Shown: positions 55,341 to 64,000 of the stretch, one piece after another
Layout: the number at the start of each line of letters is the position of its first letter
Numbering within the stretch: position 1 is the stretch's first letter
Source: Elmis aenea
Lineage: Eukaryota > Arthropoda > Insecta > Coleoptera > Elmidae
Length of the DNA: 64,000 nucleotides
NCBI GenBank assembly: GCA_947652605.1
Contig: OX393579.1
Location: 19,923,674 to 19,987,673 of the forward strand
Reading direction: 5' to 3'
Program-made: the position numbers and the translations under genes
Notes under the pieces: generated by a model
What the model was told of the DNA's origin: nothing
Databases searched by the model: none
The model's input: the letters and a program-made list of their open reading frames with translations, nothing else

Positions 55341-56255
55341 AAATGGTTTTTAAAATTCATGACAAACATTTTATATCTCACATTTTATTATAATCTGTAT
55401 CGTATAACCGAGGTTTTATCGTATTAATAGGGTTGCCCACATTTTGACATTTGGTGATCGTTCTTCGGAAAAAGCTGTTCGGAGGGTGGTGACTAAAAAA
55501 AGCCCTTGATTTGGAAACGACAAAAAAAAAACGGGAAAACCTGTATTAACCGTTATAAATTTCGGTTCAACACTTCTTTTCTAAGCTAACCATCCTTCTA
55601 TCTTAAACAGTTTCGTTGCTACTCATGCTTTTCATATTTTAACATTTAACCGGTATATATTGTTCTTTTAACAGGTTAATTTAAGCATTACAGATATCGA
55701 ATTTTTAAAGCAATAACTTCAATTAAAACTCTTCGACATACACATTAAAATAAAAGACACAACACAAATTTTAATTTAATTCTTATCATATTTTGATGTA
55801 AAAACCCATCCTTTTTTATATTTTTATCTAATGCAAAAAAAATGTTATTGTGCAATTAAAAAACCACTTAACTGTTTACTAAACAACAAAAAACGAGACT
55901 GGCCATTAGTTTATATATTATGTTTATGACATAGATAAGTGTATGACAACTATTTTTTAAATTATGGGTAGATAACCTCGATTTGCAAAATGTTAGTAGG
56001 TACAATTAATGCGAAAATATTGAAAACAGTCACAGAACTTAACAATTTCAAAATTTTTATTCATTTTGAGTAATTTTTATTTTCAAGAAAATGTTCATTT
56101 TATGAAAAATCGATAATTTTTGCGGGTATTTTGCAAATTGTACCAATAGTAAGATATTAATACTAGGGACTTTTAAGACTTTACAATAATACTGTCAAAA
56201 TGTTTTCGTGACATTTACATATTTTTATAACATTTTTAAACACAAAATTATTGTA
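55341..56255. other. Upstream region of gene C
   Basis: AT-rich, presumably promoter and 5' UTR of gene C. It contains the left half (55570-55603) of an inverted repeat whose other half follows gene D. Confidence 0.45.
55570..55603 (+). repeat. Left copy of 34-bp inverted repeat flanking genes C and D
   Basis: acacttcttttctaagctaa through catccttctatct matches the inverse of 58825-58858 in 30 of 34 positions. Confidence 0.7.
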
Positions 56256-58244
56256 ATGAGTGGACCGCGGCGAATAATTATCCCACAGGGAGTAATGGAT
56301 CCCTTAGAAACATCTATAGTAGAGGTACCATTAGATTGTGAAGATGAGCTAACTTTTATAGTACCTCCATCTGCTACTAGCACACCTAAGAAAACAAGAA
56401 CTGCAACAACAAATATTTCATATAATGATTCCACAAATTCTTTAGCAAATGCATCCAGAAATTCTTCGAGATATGACCCAAATGCTGCAATCGATTGTAC
56501 GAATTCATTGAACAGTACAAGGAATAGGAGTGGTAATCAAACTTTACAAGCGATTCTTAACAGAAGTGGAAGGTCAGCTGGTAGTAGTTTAGGGATTTTG
56601 CCATCAGCTTTGTTAGAGAGTACTATGGGAAGAAGTTCAAATGATGAGGAAAGTAGTTTAGGGATTTTACCACCAGGATATATTGATGCTCAATCCGATT
56701 ATGGTTATACTAGTGGCGAGGGCAGTATGGGTTTGTTAAATCCTAGTCAAATGCAAAGTTTCGATGACAGCAGTTTAGGATTATTACCAGCTGGATGTAT
56801 AAGTCAAATAAGTGATAGTCAGAGTTCAAGGCGTTCAAATCGAAGTCGTCCTAATTCCTTTTATGGTGAAACAGATGAAAGTAGTTTGGGGATTTTAAAT
56901 CCTAGTCAAATGCAAAGTTTCGATGACAGCAGTTTAGGATTATTACCAGCTGGATGTATAAGTCAAATAAGTGATAGTCAAAGTTCAAGGCGTTCAAATC
57001 GAAGTCGTCCTAATTCCTTTTATGGTGAAACAGATGAAAGTAGTTTGGGGATTTTAAATCCTAGTCAAATGCAAAGTTTCGATGACAGCAGTTTAGGATT
57101 ATTACCAGCTGGATGTATAAGTCAAATAAGTGATAGTCAAAGTTCAAAACGTTCAAATCGAAGTCGTCCTAATTCCACTTATGGCGAAACAGATGAAAGT
57201 AGTTTGGGGATTTTAAATCCTAGTCAAATGCAAAGTTTCGATGACAGCAGTTTAGGATTATTACCAGCTGGATGTATAAGTCAAATAAATGATAGTCAAA
57301 GTTCAAGACGTTCAAATCGAAGTCGTCCTAATTCCACTTATGGCGAAACAGATGAAAGTAGTTTAGGGATTTTAAATCCTAGTCAAATGCAAAGTTTCGA
57401 TGACAGCAGTTTAGGATTATTACCAGCTGGATGTATAAGTCAAATAAATGATAGTCAAAGTTCAAGACGTTCAAATCGAAGTCGTCCTAATTCCACTTAT
57501 GGCGAAACAGATGAAAGTAGTTTGGGAATTTTAAATCCTAGTCAAATGCAAAGTTTAAATGACAGCAGTTTAGGATTATTACCAGCTGGATGTATAAGTC
57601 AAATAAATGATAGTCAAAGTTCAAGACGTTCAAATCGAAGTCGTCCTAATTCCACTTATGGTGAAACAGATGAAAGTAGTTTAGGGATTTTAAATCCTAG
57701 TCAAATGCAAAGTTTCGATGACGGCAGTTTAGGATTATTACCAGCTGGATGTATAAGTCAAATAAGTGATAGTCAAAGTTCAAGACGTTCAAATCGAAGT
57801 CGTCCTGATTCCTTTTATGGTGAAACAGATGAAAGTAGTTTGGGAATTTTAAATCCTAGTCAAATGCAAAGTTTCGATGACAGCAGTTTAGGATTATTAC
57901 CAGCTGGATGTATAAGTCAAATAAGTGATAGTCAAAGTTCAAGACGTTTAAATCGAAGTCGTCCTAATTCCACTTATGGCGAAACAGATGAAAGTAGTTT
58001 AGGGATTTTAAATCCTAGTCAAATGCAAAGTTTCGATGACGGCAGTCGTAGTAATGCGTCCAATAGATCAGAAAATTTAGAAGAACATTTAGCATTAGTC
58101 GAAATAAATGAACAAGAGGAACTAGAAAATAATCTCTTGCGATATCAAGAAGCTAGAAGAAGGTTTATTGATAATGCTTCGAGAATGGGTAATGTGTCTT
58201 CGGCATTAAATGGAAGAAGAAGAAGTCCTAATCGAACTTTTTGA
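56256..58244 (+). CDS. Gene C: single-exon repeat protein with family N-terminal motif, 662 aa
   Basis: Function unknown. I chose the ATG at 56256 over the in-frame ATG at 56208 because the family motif starts right after it (RRIIIPQGVMDPLETSIVEV, residues ~5-24), at the same distance as in gene B. An STPKK segment and NASRN/NRSGN runs follow, then a 53-residue repeat (SSLGILNPSQMQSFDD, SSLGLLPAGCISQISDSQ, RSNRSRPNSFYGETDE) in eight complete copies and a partial ninth. Before them are two diverged SSLGILP units. The C-terminus has a short possible coiled-coil (EEHLALVEINEQEELENNLL) and a basic RRRSPNRTF end, recalling gene A's KRKTF. No signal peptide or membrane segment. Confidence 0.85.
   Translation: MSGPRRIIIPQGVMDPLETSIVEVPLDCEDELTFIVPPSATSTPKKTRTATTNISYNDSTNSLANASRNSSRYDPNAAIDCTNSLNSTRNRSGNQTLQAILNRSGRSAGSSLGILPSALLESTMGRSSNDEESSLGILPPGYIDAQSDYGYTSGEGSMGLLNPSQMQSFDDSSLGLLPAGCISQISDSQSSRRSNRSRPNSFYGETDESSLGILNPSQMQSFDDSSLGLLPAGCISQISDSQSSRRSNRSRPNSFYGETDESSLGILNPSQMQSFDDSSLGLLPAGCISQISDSQSSKRSNRSRPNSTYGETDESSLGILNPSQMQSFDDSSLGLLPAGCISQINDSQSSRRSNRSRPNSTYGETDESSLGILNPSQMQSFDDSSLGLLPAGCISQINDSQSSRRSNRSRPNSTYGETDESSLGILNPSQMQSLNDSSLGLLPAGCISQINDSQSSRRSNRSRPNSTYGETDESSLGILNPSQMQSFDDGSLGLLPAGCISQISDSQSSRRSNRSRPDSFYGETDESSLGILNPSQMQSFDDSSLGLLPAGCISQISDSQSSRRLNRSRPNSTYGETDESSLGILNPSQMQSFDDGSRSNASNRSENLEEHLALVEINEQEELENNLLRYQEARRRFIDNASRMGNVSSALNGRRRSPNRTF
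56725..58040 (+). repeat. 159-bp coding tandem repeat of gene C
   Basis: Eight full copies plus a partial one. Copies differ at a few positions (SF/ST in NS[FT]YGE, IS/IN in QI[SN]D), so neighbouring copies resemble each other most. Confidence 0.9.
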
Positions 58245-58419
58245 ACTTATTAAGTGTTTCCGCAAAAAACGATTTCATGCAACTAGTTCGGTTTGATCAT
58301 TGTTTGACATGTGACAAATTTTGACAAATTTTTTAAAAATGTCTAAATTTTAGTTATGTGTCTTCATTTATAATTCATTTTAAGAAAAATTCTTGTGCTT
58401 GTTTAATTCACCATTGACA

Positions 58420-58758
58420 ATGCCACTTTGGAAATGTCGAAAAGCTGTTCAGAAAATTGTAATTCCACGTGGTATGATAGATCCTAACGAAACCACTGTT
58501 ATAGAGATTCCAGCTGATCTAAAGAAATATCCTGTTGTTGTTGCAAAGAAGGCAATTGTAGATAAAACATTTACGCTTAGCAGTAAAAGATTACGCGATA
58601 GCTGTAATAAATCGGAATCACTCACTAGCTCATCCCGAAGAAATACGACCCTGTCAACCTGTTTTGTGAGAAGTGTAAGCTATTTTATGATTGATAAAAA
58701 AATAAATAATATAAAGCACCGATTTAAAGAAGTTGCGGATAATTACAGCTCAACATAA
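58420..58758 (+). CDS. Gene D: N-terminal exon of a family member (likely incomplete)
   Basis: MPLWKCRKAVQKIVIPRG then MIDPNETTVIEIPADLKK is the family motif, beginning at residue ~11. Next come basic and Ser-rich stretches (TLSSKRLRDS, SLTSSSRRNTTLST) like gene C. The frame ends at 58758, but a GTAAGC or GTGAGA near 58665-58680 may be a splice donor, since the codons after it look non-coding. The start lies 175 bp after the gene C stop. It may be a recent partial duplicate, or the first exon of a larger gene. Confidence 0.6.
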   Translation: MPLWKCRKAVQKIVIPRGMIDPNETTVIEIPADLKKYPVVVAKKAIVDKTFTLSSKRLRDSCNKSESLTSSSRRNTTLSTCFVRSVSYFMIDKKINNIKHRFKEVADNYSST

Positions 58759-58824
58759 ATTTTTAATTGTACTCTTAAGTGTACGTTTTAACATGAAGAA
58801 TATGAAGATACAGGATACCATTAG

Positions 58825-58858
58825 AGATAGAAGGATGGTTAAGTTAGCAAAGTAGTGT
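58825..58858 (-). repeat. Right copy of 34-bp inverted repeat flanking genes C and D
   Basis: agatagaaggatggttaagt through agtagtgt, inverse of 55570-55603 with four mismatches. Confidence 0.7.
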
Positions 58859-59308
58859 GTTTTTACGTGCTTAGTAAAAATCTAAACATAAATAAGCATA
58901 TTGTTGCCAGTTACTAAACTATTTACAAATGAATTGAAAAAAATTTATTTTAAATTTTAACTGTCACTTAAGAAAATAAAAATTTGTAGGTTAGGTAAAG
59001 GCCCTAATTGCGTGGCGTTGTTAAAATTCACCTATCATTCTTAGGTTTAAAAAAATTACTATTATAACTCAAAAACTAAAAAGGCTGGTTTATTAAGAAC
59101 ATGCTTATGAATACCAAGTTTCAATTTTCTTTTGGTGAAAATAAGAAAGTTATAGTTTGAATTTAAATTAAAAACTTAATGTGTTTTTTTTTTTCGGGAA
59201 CTAGATAAATTTGCACATTTTAGTTTAAATATTTAGTATACGCATCCAAAACTTTGCTAATTTATTCATCATTTGACTAACGGTATTCGAAATTCTCATG
59301 TTGAAACA
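58859..59308. other. Intergenic or gene D intron
   Basis: AT-rich, nothing recognised. Confidence 0.4.
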
Positions 59309-59951
59309 CACAGGGTATTTCGGGAGGAAAGGGAAATATTTTGAGTATGTTTTCAGAAGGTCAATATAAGAAAAATAAAACAATATGTTTAAGTGCGATT
59401 CTCAACCGGAGATATCAAGGTATATCAATTATCAAGGTATCATTGGAAACAATTGGGAATAGTAAATGTTTAACATTAACATAATTTGTCATTACTATTA
59501 TCGTTGGATTGGCAGAGGCGGTCCAACGATGTCGTCAGATCTGAACCCCCTTGATTATTGTCTTGGGATGGGAGAGGGGTGATATTGGTTTATGCAACAA
59601 GGGCGGAAACAAGGGAGGCACTCCTCGATTGCATTATTATTGCTGCAGGTATTATAAGAAACAATTACCACTATTCAATTAAACGTGCTACCCGAGCAAT
59701 TAATAAACGATCCACAAGATATTTTCTAAAATATTTTTTAACTCAATGTTATTTGTTTGATGTGTTTAATACATTTTGTGCAGTTGTTAATTTTTAAATT
59801 ATTCAATTGCATAATTGATGTAATAAAACTTACGACCTAATTATCTCCTTAATGGTTGCTAATCGGACTTGAACATATTGTATTATTTTTTTATATACAC
59901 CTTCTAAACAGATACTTAAATTATTTCCCTTTTCTCCCGAAACACCCTGTA
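59309..59951. mobile_element. acagggtatttcggg element with transposase remnant
   Basis: Inverted ends acagggtatttcgggaggaa and its near-inverse (to 59951) bound 640 bp that keep the catalytic C-terminal part of a mariner-like transposase. Confidence 0.75.
59505..59720 (+). pseudogene. Catalytic-region fragment of mariner-like transposase
   Basis: WIGRGGPTMSSDLNPLDYCL, then after a frameshift VYATRAETREALLDCIIIAA and RATRAINKRSTR. This matches the W-I-G-R-G-G-P ... S-P-D-L-x-P-x-D segment of the same transposase type as 4270-4404 and 52405-52575. Confidence 0.8.
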
Positions 59952-59954
59952 TAT

Positions 59955-60258
59955 CAGGGCTGCGGAGTCGGTAATAAATAATTCGACTCTGACTCCTGAT
60001 AATTTTAGTGGTTCGACTCCGACTCTGACAAAATTAAATACTAAGACATTTTTATTGCTTATGTAATACAAAAAAGAAAAAGAAATATAAAGAAATGATT
60101 TAAAATTTGAGTTTAAATTTTGCGGCAAAGGACCACCTTGCAATTTTTTGTTGTACTGCGAGTCGGAGTCGGAGTCGGAGTCGGTACATTTTTTCCGACT
60201 TCACTGACCAGAAGTTTCTTCTAAACTCCGATACCGACTCTACTGTATACATACCCTG
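59955..60258. mobile_element. hAT-like MITE built of gagtcgg words
   Basis: Starts cagggctgcggagtcgg and ends taccctg, with gactccgactc words in both subterminal parts. Target duplication not evident. Confidence 0.55.
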
Positions 60259-60435
60259 CATTTCATGGACCGTTGAATGTCCTTAAGGTTTTCGTTTTTA
60301 CAAAAAAGTTACATAATAGGATAAATTGGTTGATTATTAAAGTGATTTATTTATTAATATTAAACTTAACTAAATATCACTAAATGAGACTACAACTGAA
60401 AGAGACGGGAGTCTTCAAAGTGGTATTGCATTAAA

Positions 60436-60841
60436 GGCCGTTTACACACACGGTTTTGCACACTGTTTTTGTGGCTTGGTTTTGCACATGATCGCGTACT
60501 CGTTTACACGTACTGTTTTGCACATGGTTTTACTGTAATCATTTGTGTCGTCAAACGCCGAGTGACTAGCTCGCTTGTATACGCATTCAATGGATGACGA
60601 TGCGCATGTACAATGGATTGAAATGTAAAGTAGCTCATGCGCAGTGAACAAAACCAAGCATGCAAAACCAAGTTGCGTTTACACTCACGGCTTTGCACAT
60701 GTGCAAAACCAAGAAATCTAGCAGCGCTAGATTCACTTGTGCAAAACCAAGGTCAATAAATTAGCGTTTACACACACGGTTTTGCACATATGCAAAACCA
60801 AGTCAGCAAAACCATGTGCAAAACCGTGTGTGTAAACGGCC
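60436..60841. mobile_element. Palindromic MITE with ggccgtttacacacacgg ends
   Basis: Both ends read ggccgtttacacacacggtt inward; multiple ttttgcacatg / catgtgcaaaac words inside. Non-coding. Confidence 0.8.
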
Positions 60842-61169
60842 TATAAAAGTGTTGTTACGAAACTTAAAACCTTGAAAAATTTTGAAAATTATTTTTTTTA
60901 GTGACAACGCTGCATAAAACCCTATAGTATTTTATATCGATGTAAAGCTAAAATGAAGGCGGTCAAGAATATGAAATAAAAAATGGGGTGTTGTATTTGA
61001 AATTTAAAAGTTGCTTTTAGTTCCAGAGAGGTGACTCACCCTGTATATTTGAAAATATTTTTATCGTGTTCGGTAGAAAAGACTGTATGAGTAGCATTGG
61101 AATCAACCTTCTATCTCAAACCGTTTAGCCACATTCGACCGATCCCGCACTAATGGCTCACCCTGTATA
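60842..61169. repeat. Fragment of the tacagggtgagtcat foldback family
   Basis: Matches the right arm of 24279-28482 (accgatcccgcactaatgg, ctcaccctgta). Confidence 0.75.
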
Positions 61170-61172
61170 GTA

Positions 61173-61363
61173 TAAGGCTCGCTGCACACGTACGTTTTTC
61201 TGCCGTCCGGTTGCCGGAGTTGCGGCGCAAAGTACTAGAAAACATATTGGGTGCTGCACACGTACATCCGTCGCCGGACGGCTGCCGCACGGCGAACGTA
61301 TGTGTGCATCGGCACTGTGCGGCGGCCGGACGGCAGAAAAACGTACGTGTGCAGCGCGCGCCT
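61173..61363. mobile_element. Palindromic MITE with gctgcacacgtacg ends
   Basis: Ends aaggctcgctgcacacgtac and its near-inverse, with gccgtccgg / ccggacggc arms; GC-rich, ~190 bp. Confidence 0.8.
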
Positions 61364-61975
61364 TAAAAGGAATCATTTAATAATTAAACTATTTTTTAAA
61401 AAAATTAAACAAATTTATTTGAGTGAAATTATATTATTTACATTATTTCTGCCTAAGATTTAATTTTAAAATCAGGGGTTAACGTAATATTCATGTTATT
61501 ACGAAGGCTTTAGGCGCTGACCTTTAAAGACAACGTGCTCTTGTGGTAGTAGCTCGAGATTGACGAAGTTGCTACATAACTATAATGAAATTGAGCAGTT
61601 TTATTGTACTCAAACTAATGATCTATGGTCGGACACTTGGAGAATTCTTACATATTGAGTTAAAGAAAATTAGCTTGCTGGACCAGGTAAGTATTGCCAT
61701 CACGCGTGTTGTTCAACGGCTGGCTCCGACTTCACTATTGTCTTCGTATGATCCAAAAGATTATTTTTATCCTATTTACCCTGATCCAGCAATGGCTCTG
61801 TTACATTTTCACATAAAGTTTATGACGCTTAATGTCCTTGGCAGAATTCGCTTAACATGCAGTTACAACATAGGATTTGCGAATACTGCTAAGTTTGCAG
61901 TCTGAAACATATCCCCTTGAACGGAGTTTAATAATAGTTAATTACATAACAACACCAGAAAGTGGTACTTTACTG
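61364..61975. other. Intergenic with an unexplained open frame
   Basis: An open frame at 61585-61905 (106 codons) has no recognisable domain. It contains a strong donor-like GACCAG|GTAAGT at ~61688, so part of it could be an exon. Nothing else supports a gene. Confidence 0.25.
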
Positions 61976-62178
61976 CAGCAATTTTTAACCGGGGCGCCGT
62001 GAAAAATTTATAAAACGTTTTTACGTTTTAAAACATTAAAATTCTTTAAAAAAAATGGTCTCCTGATTTTACTCGAACTATCGGAGAGATATCTTCTTAA
62101 ATAAATCGTAGTATTTTTATTACTACAAACTAGAGGGCCGCGAAAATATTTTAGGATATTTAGGGTTAAGAACCACCG
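61976..62178. mobile_element. hAT MITE, 203 bp
   Basis: Ends cagcaatttttaaccgggg and, inverted, cggtggttcttaaccc. Flanks ctttactg and ctttgctg match in 7 of 8 bases. Confidence 0.7.
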
Positions 62179-62231
62179 CTTTGCTGGACGAGTAGGCAGT
62201 TTTGCGTACGAATATATCTATTATGCATAAT

Positions 62232-62538
62232 ACTTTTTCTGCGTCCGCCACTGACACCAAAATCACTATCATCATCCATATCGTCATCCATAATTAAACA
62301 ATAACGAAACAAACTACAGGTAAAAACTCGCTTGGAGGTATAATGAGGCTTGTTTGTCAGCGTAAATAAACAAAACAACTCATCACCACGGCAAACAGCT
62401 ACTTTCCGTCCTAGGCCGGTAAAGACAACTCATTACCATGGCAATCAGTTACTTTATGGCCTAGGCCAGTAAAGATGCATTTGCTAGCCTAAAAATTGAT
62501 CAGAAACAACTACTTTTCTGGACGGACGCAGAAAAACT
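62232..62538. mobile_element. Short MITE with ctttttctgcgtccg ends
   Basis: actttttctgcgtccgcc and the inverse of ggacggacgcagaaaaac bound ~300 bp. Non-coding. Confidence 0.5.
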
Positions 62539-62958
62539 TTATTACATCAACTTTAAATGATTAAATTTAGATAAAATATTAGTGTCAAAATATTGATGCA
62601 ACTTTAATTTTATTATAAAAATCTTTTTTAATAATTATTTAAAGATTTTATTACTTAATATGTTTATAAGTTTAATTAAAAATCATTTACCGTCTTTTCG
62701 AATGATGTTAGTAAAAATGACAATGAAAAATTGTTTTATTTTCTGATAAATTTTGTTATATACTAAAACATAAATAAATTTTAAAAAGCAAAGTTTGAAA
62801 AGTACATGTTGTTAGTTGTCGTTAAGCGACTTACGAATTAGTAAACATTTTGGAACGTTTTTGTTAGTACCTACTAACTACATCACTGTGTATACTGTAT
62901 AAGATAACAGATTAGTGAAAAATCTGCAATATTTTGTGTAAAGAAGCAGTTTTATAAG
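62539..62958. other. Intergenic, no feature seen
   Basis: AT-rich, nothing recognised. Confidence 0.4.
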
Positions 62959-63363
62959 CAGGGATGGATAGTCGGCAGAAAAATAAATTATTTCCGACTC
63001 GACTCCCGAGTCGGTAATTTTTAAAACCGAATCCGACTCTCGACTCCGACTCCTGACTCCCACTTGCAACCCCCGACTCCTTTCAATAATGCATTACAGT
63101 GGAGTAAATAAAAGAAAGACTGTATTGAAAATTTTCAATTTCGTTTTTGTTCTTCAACAAAAAAAAAACAAAATGCCTTCCGTTTCCATTGTTTAAAAAA
63201 AAAAAAGTTTGAAATCATTATTTTGTTTTCGTTTTCATTCTGTTTTCACCCTAAATAAAAACTGAATCAAAGAATCGGACGTCCATAGTTTTTCCGACTC
63301 CTCAAAAAAGCATCGACTCCTTGACTCTCGACTCCCGACTCCGACTTCGACTCCTCATCCCTG
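62959..63363. mobile_element. hAT MITE built of gactccgactcc words
   Basis: Ends cagggatggat and tcatccctg; flanks tttataag and gtaataag match in 6 of 8. Both subterminal thirds are arrays of gactcc/gactcg. Confidence 0.75.
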
Positions 63364-63620
63364 GTAATAAGCTACGGTATATTTGTGTAAAAATTATAAG
63401 TGAATTTTCAACAAATTGTTAGAAATTTACGATTCTAACGACAGTGCTACCTGTAAATTGTTCCTTAATTATAAAATTCAATTACTTTATTAGTGTCACC
63501 TAATGGGCAAACCAATAATTGTATAAATTTTTGAAACATATGTATTTTTATTTTTTTACATATTGACTTACATTTAAGAACTAAAAAACCTAAATTTTAA
63601 ACAACTGCATTTTATTTTAG

Positions 63621-63647
63621 ATTGAAAGCTTGGATGAGCCAGAAGCT
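63621..63647 (+). other. Possible micro-exon of gene D
   Basis: TTTATTTTAG acceptor, 27 bases reading IESLDEPEA, then GTAAGT (a second GTAAGT follows 9 bases later). It is phase 0, compatible with the phase-0 donors in gene D. It is short and in AT-rich DNA, so it may be chance. Confidence 0.2.
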
Positions 63648-63777
63648 GTAAGTTCGTAAGTAAAATTTTGAAATTTATTAGTTACATAATTCGAGCCAGT
63701 ATGGGAATCAGAAACAATTTTTTTTCTCGGTTTTTTTTATTAAGTGGAACGGTGCTAACTTTTCGAATATGTCTCGT

Positions 63778-64000
63778 ATAGAGATGTACCGGGTACCCGG
63801 AAATTACCCGGTACCCGGCATACCCGGCGATATTTTCAGTACCCGCAAATTACCCGGATCCGGCAAAAACTTTGGGATCCGGTACCGGGTAATGAAGTTT
63901 TTGATTCGTAAATATAATAATAAGTTAATGAGATTATTAGTATTTTACTAGACCCAAAATTTAATTTAGGGTTACATTAAGCAGATATCTTAAAACAGTT
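63778..64000. mobile_element. Left part of an element with gggtacccgg words
   Basis: Starts around tagagatgtaccgggtaccc and consists of repeated acccggtacccgg words to ~63892. A right end is not in the window. Confidence 0.5.

Noticed and set aside
61251..61463. Frame rich in Arg at the palindromic MITE
   Set aside because: A by-product of the GC-rich palindrome.
62166..62378. Minus-strand frame with MDDDMDDDSDFG
   Set aside because: It spans two MITEs and has no support beyond a short acidic run.
1..64000. tRNA, rRNA or other structured RNA genes
   Set aside because: None recognised by eye; tRNAscan or Infernal would be needed to exclude them firmly.

Overview
This window is nuclear DNA of an insect. 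It is AT-rich, has spliced genes with 54-57 bp mini-introns, and is packed with Penelope, mariner/maT, hAT, PIF/Harbinger, THAP-type and Ty3/gypsy elements. A beetle would fit, but nothing in the sequence fixes the order or species.

Host genes: (1) A five-exon beta-1,4-galactosyltransferase-like gene (GT7 family) lies on the minus strand. I assembled it by phase-matched splicing from 49051 down to 29525 (307 aa). Its 14 kb second intron holds a complete, very young Ty3/gypsy retrotransposon (35072-43435). (2) Four plus-strand genes of one unrecognised family flank it: gene A (2023-11030, 5' end outside the window), gene B (17985-23151, three exons, 1284 aa), gene C (56256-58244, 662 aa) and gene D (58420 onward, probably incomplete). 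B, C and D share an N-terminal motif of the form I-[VI]-I-P-x-G-x-[IM]-[DN]-P-x-E-[ST] followed by E-[LVI]-P. A, B and C are Asn/Ser-rich, have no signal peptide or membrane segment, carry large recent internal tandem repeats, and end in basic tails. A and B have only phase-1 introns, and A, B and C share S-T-P segments. This family is the best candidate for something undescribed here.

Layout: 1-1.9 kb Penelope-like element; 2-11 kb gene A, with a TE-filled intron that includes a three-level nested Harbinger; 11.4-17.4 kb TE remnants, including a THAP plus nuclease-like element; 18-23.2 kb gene B; 23.6-28.5 kb nested foldback/hAT elements; 29.5-49 kb galactosyltransferase gene with TE-filled introns; 49-55.4 kb TE remnants; 55.6-58.9 kb genes C and D between a 34-bp inverted repeat; 59-64 kb TE remnants.

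Many elements with tacagggtg ends are deletion derivatives of what looks like one or more related mariner-like transposons. Different copies keep the N-terminal, catalytic or C-terminal piece of the transposase. All calls come from reading the sequence by eye. No database search or splice prediction was run.
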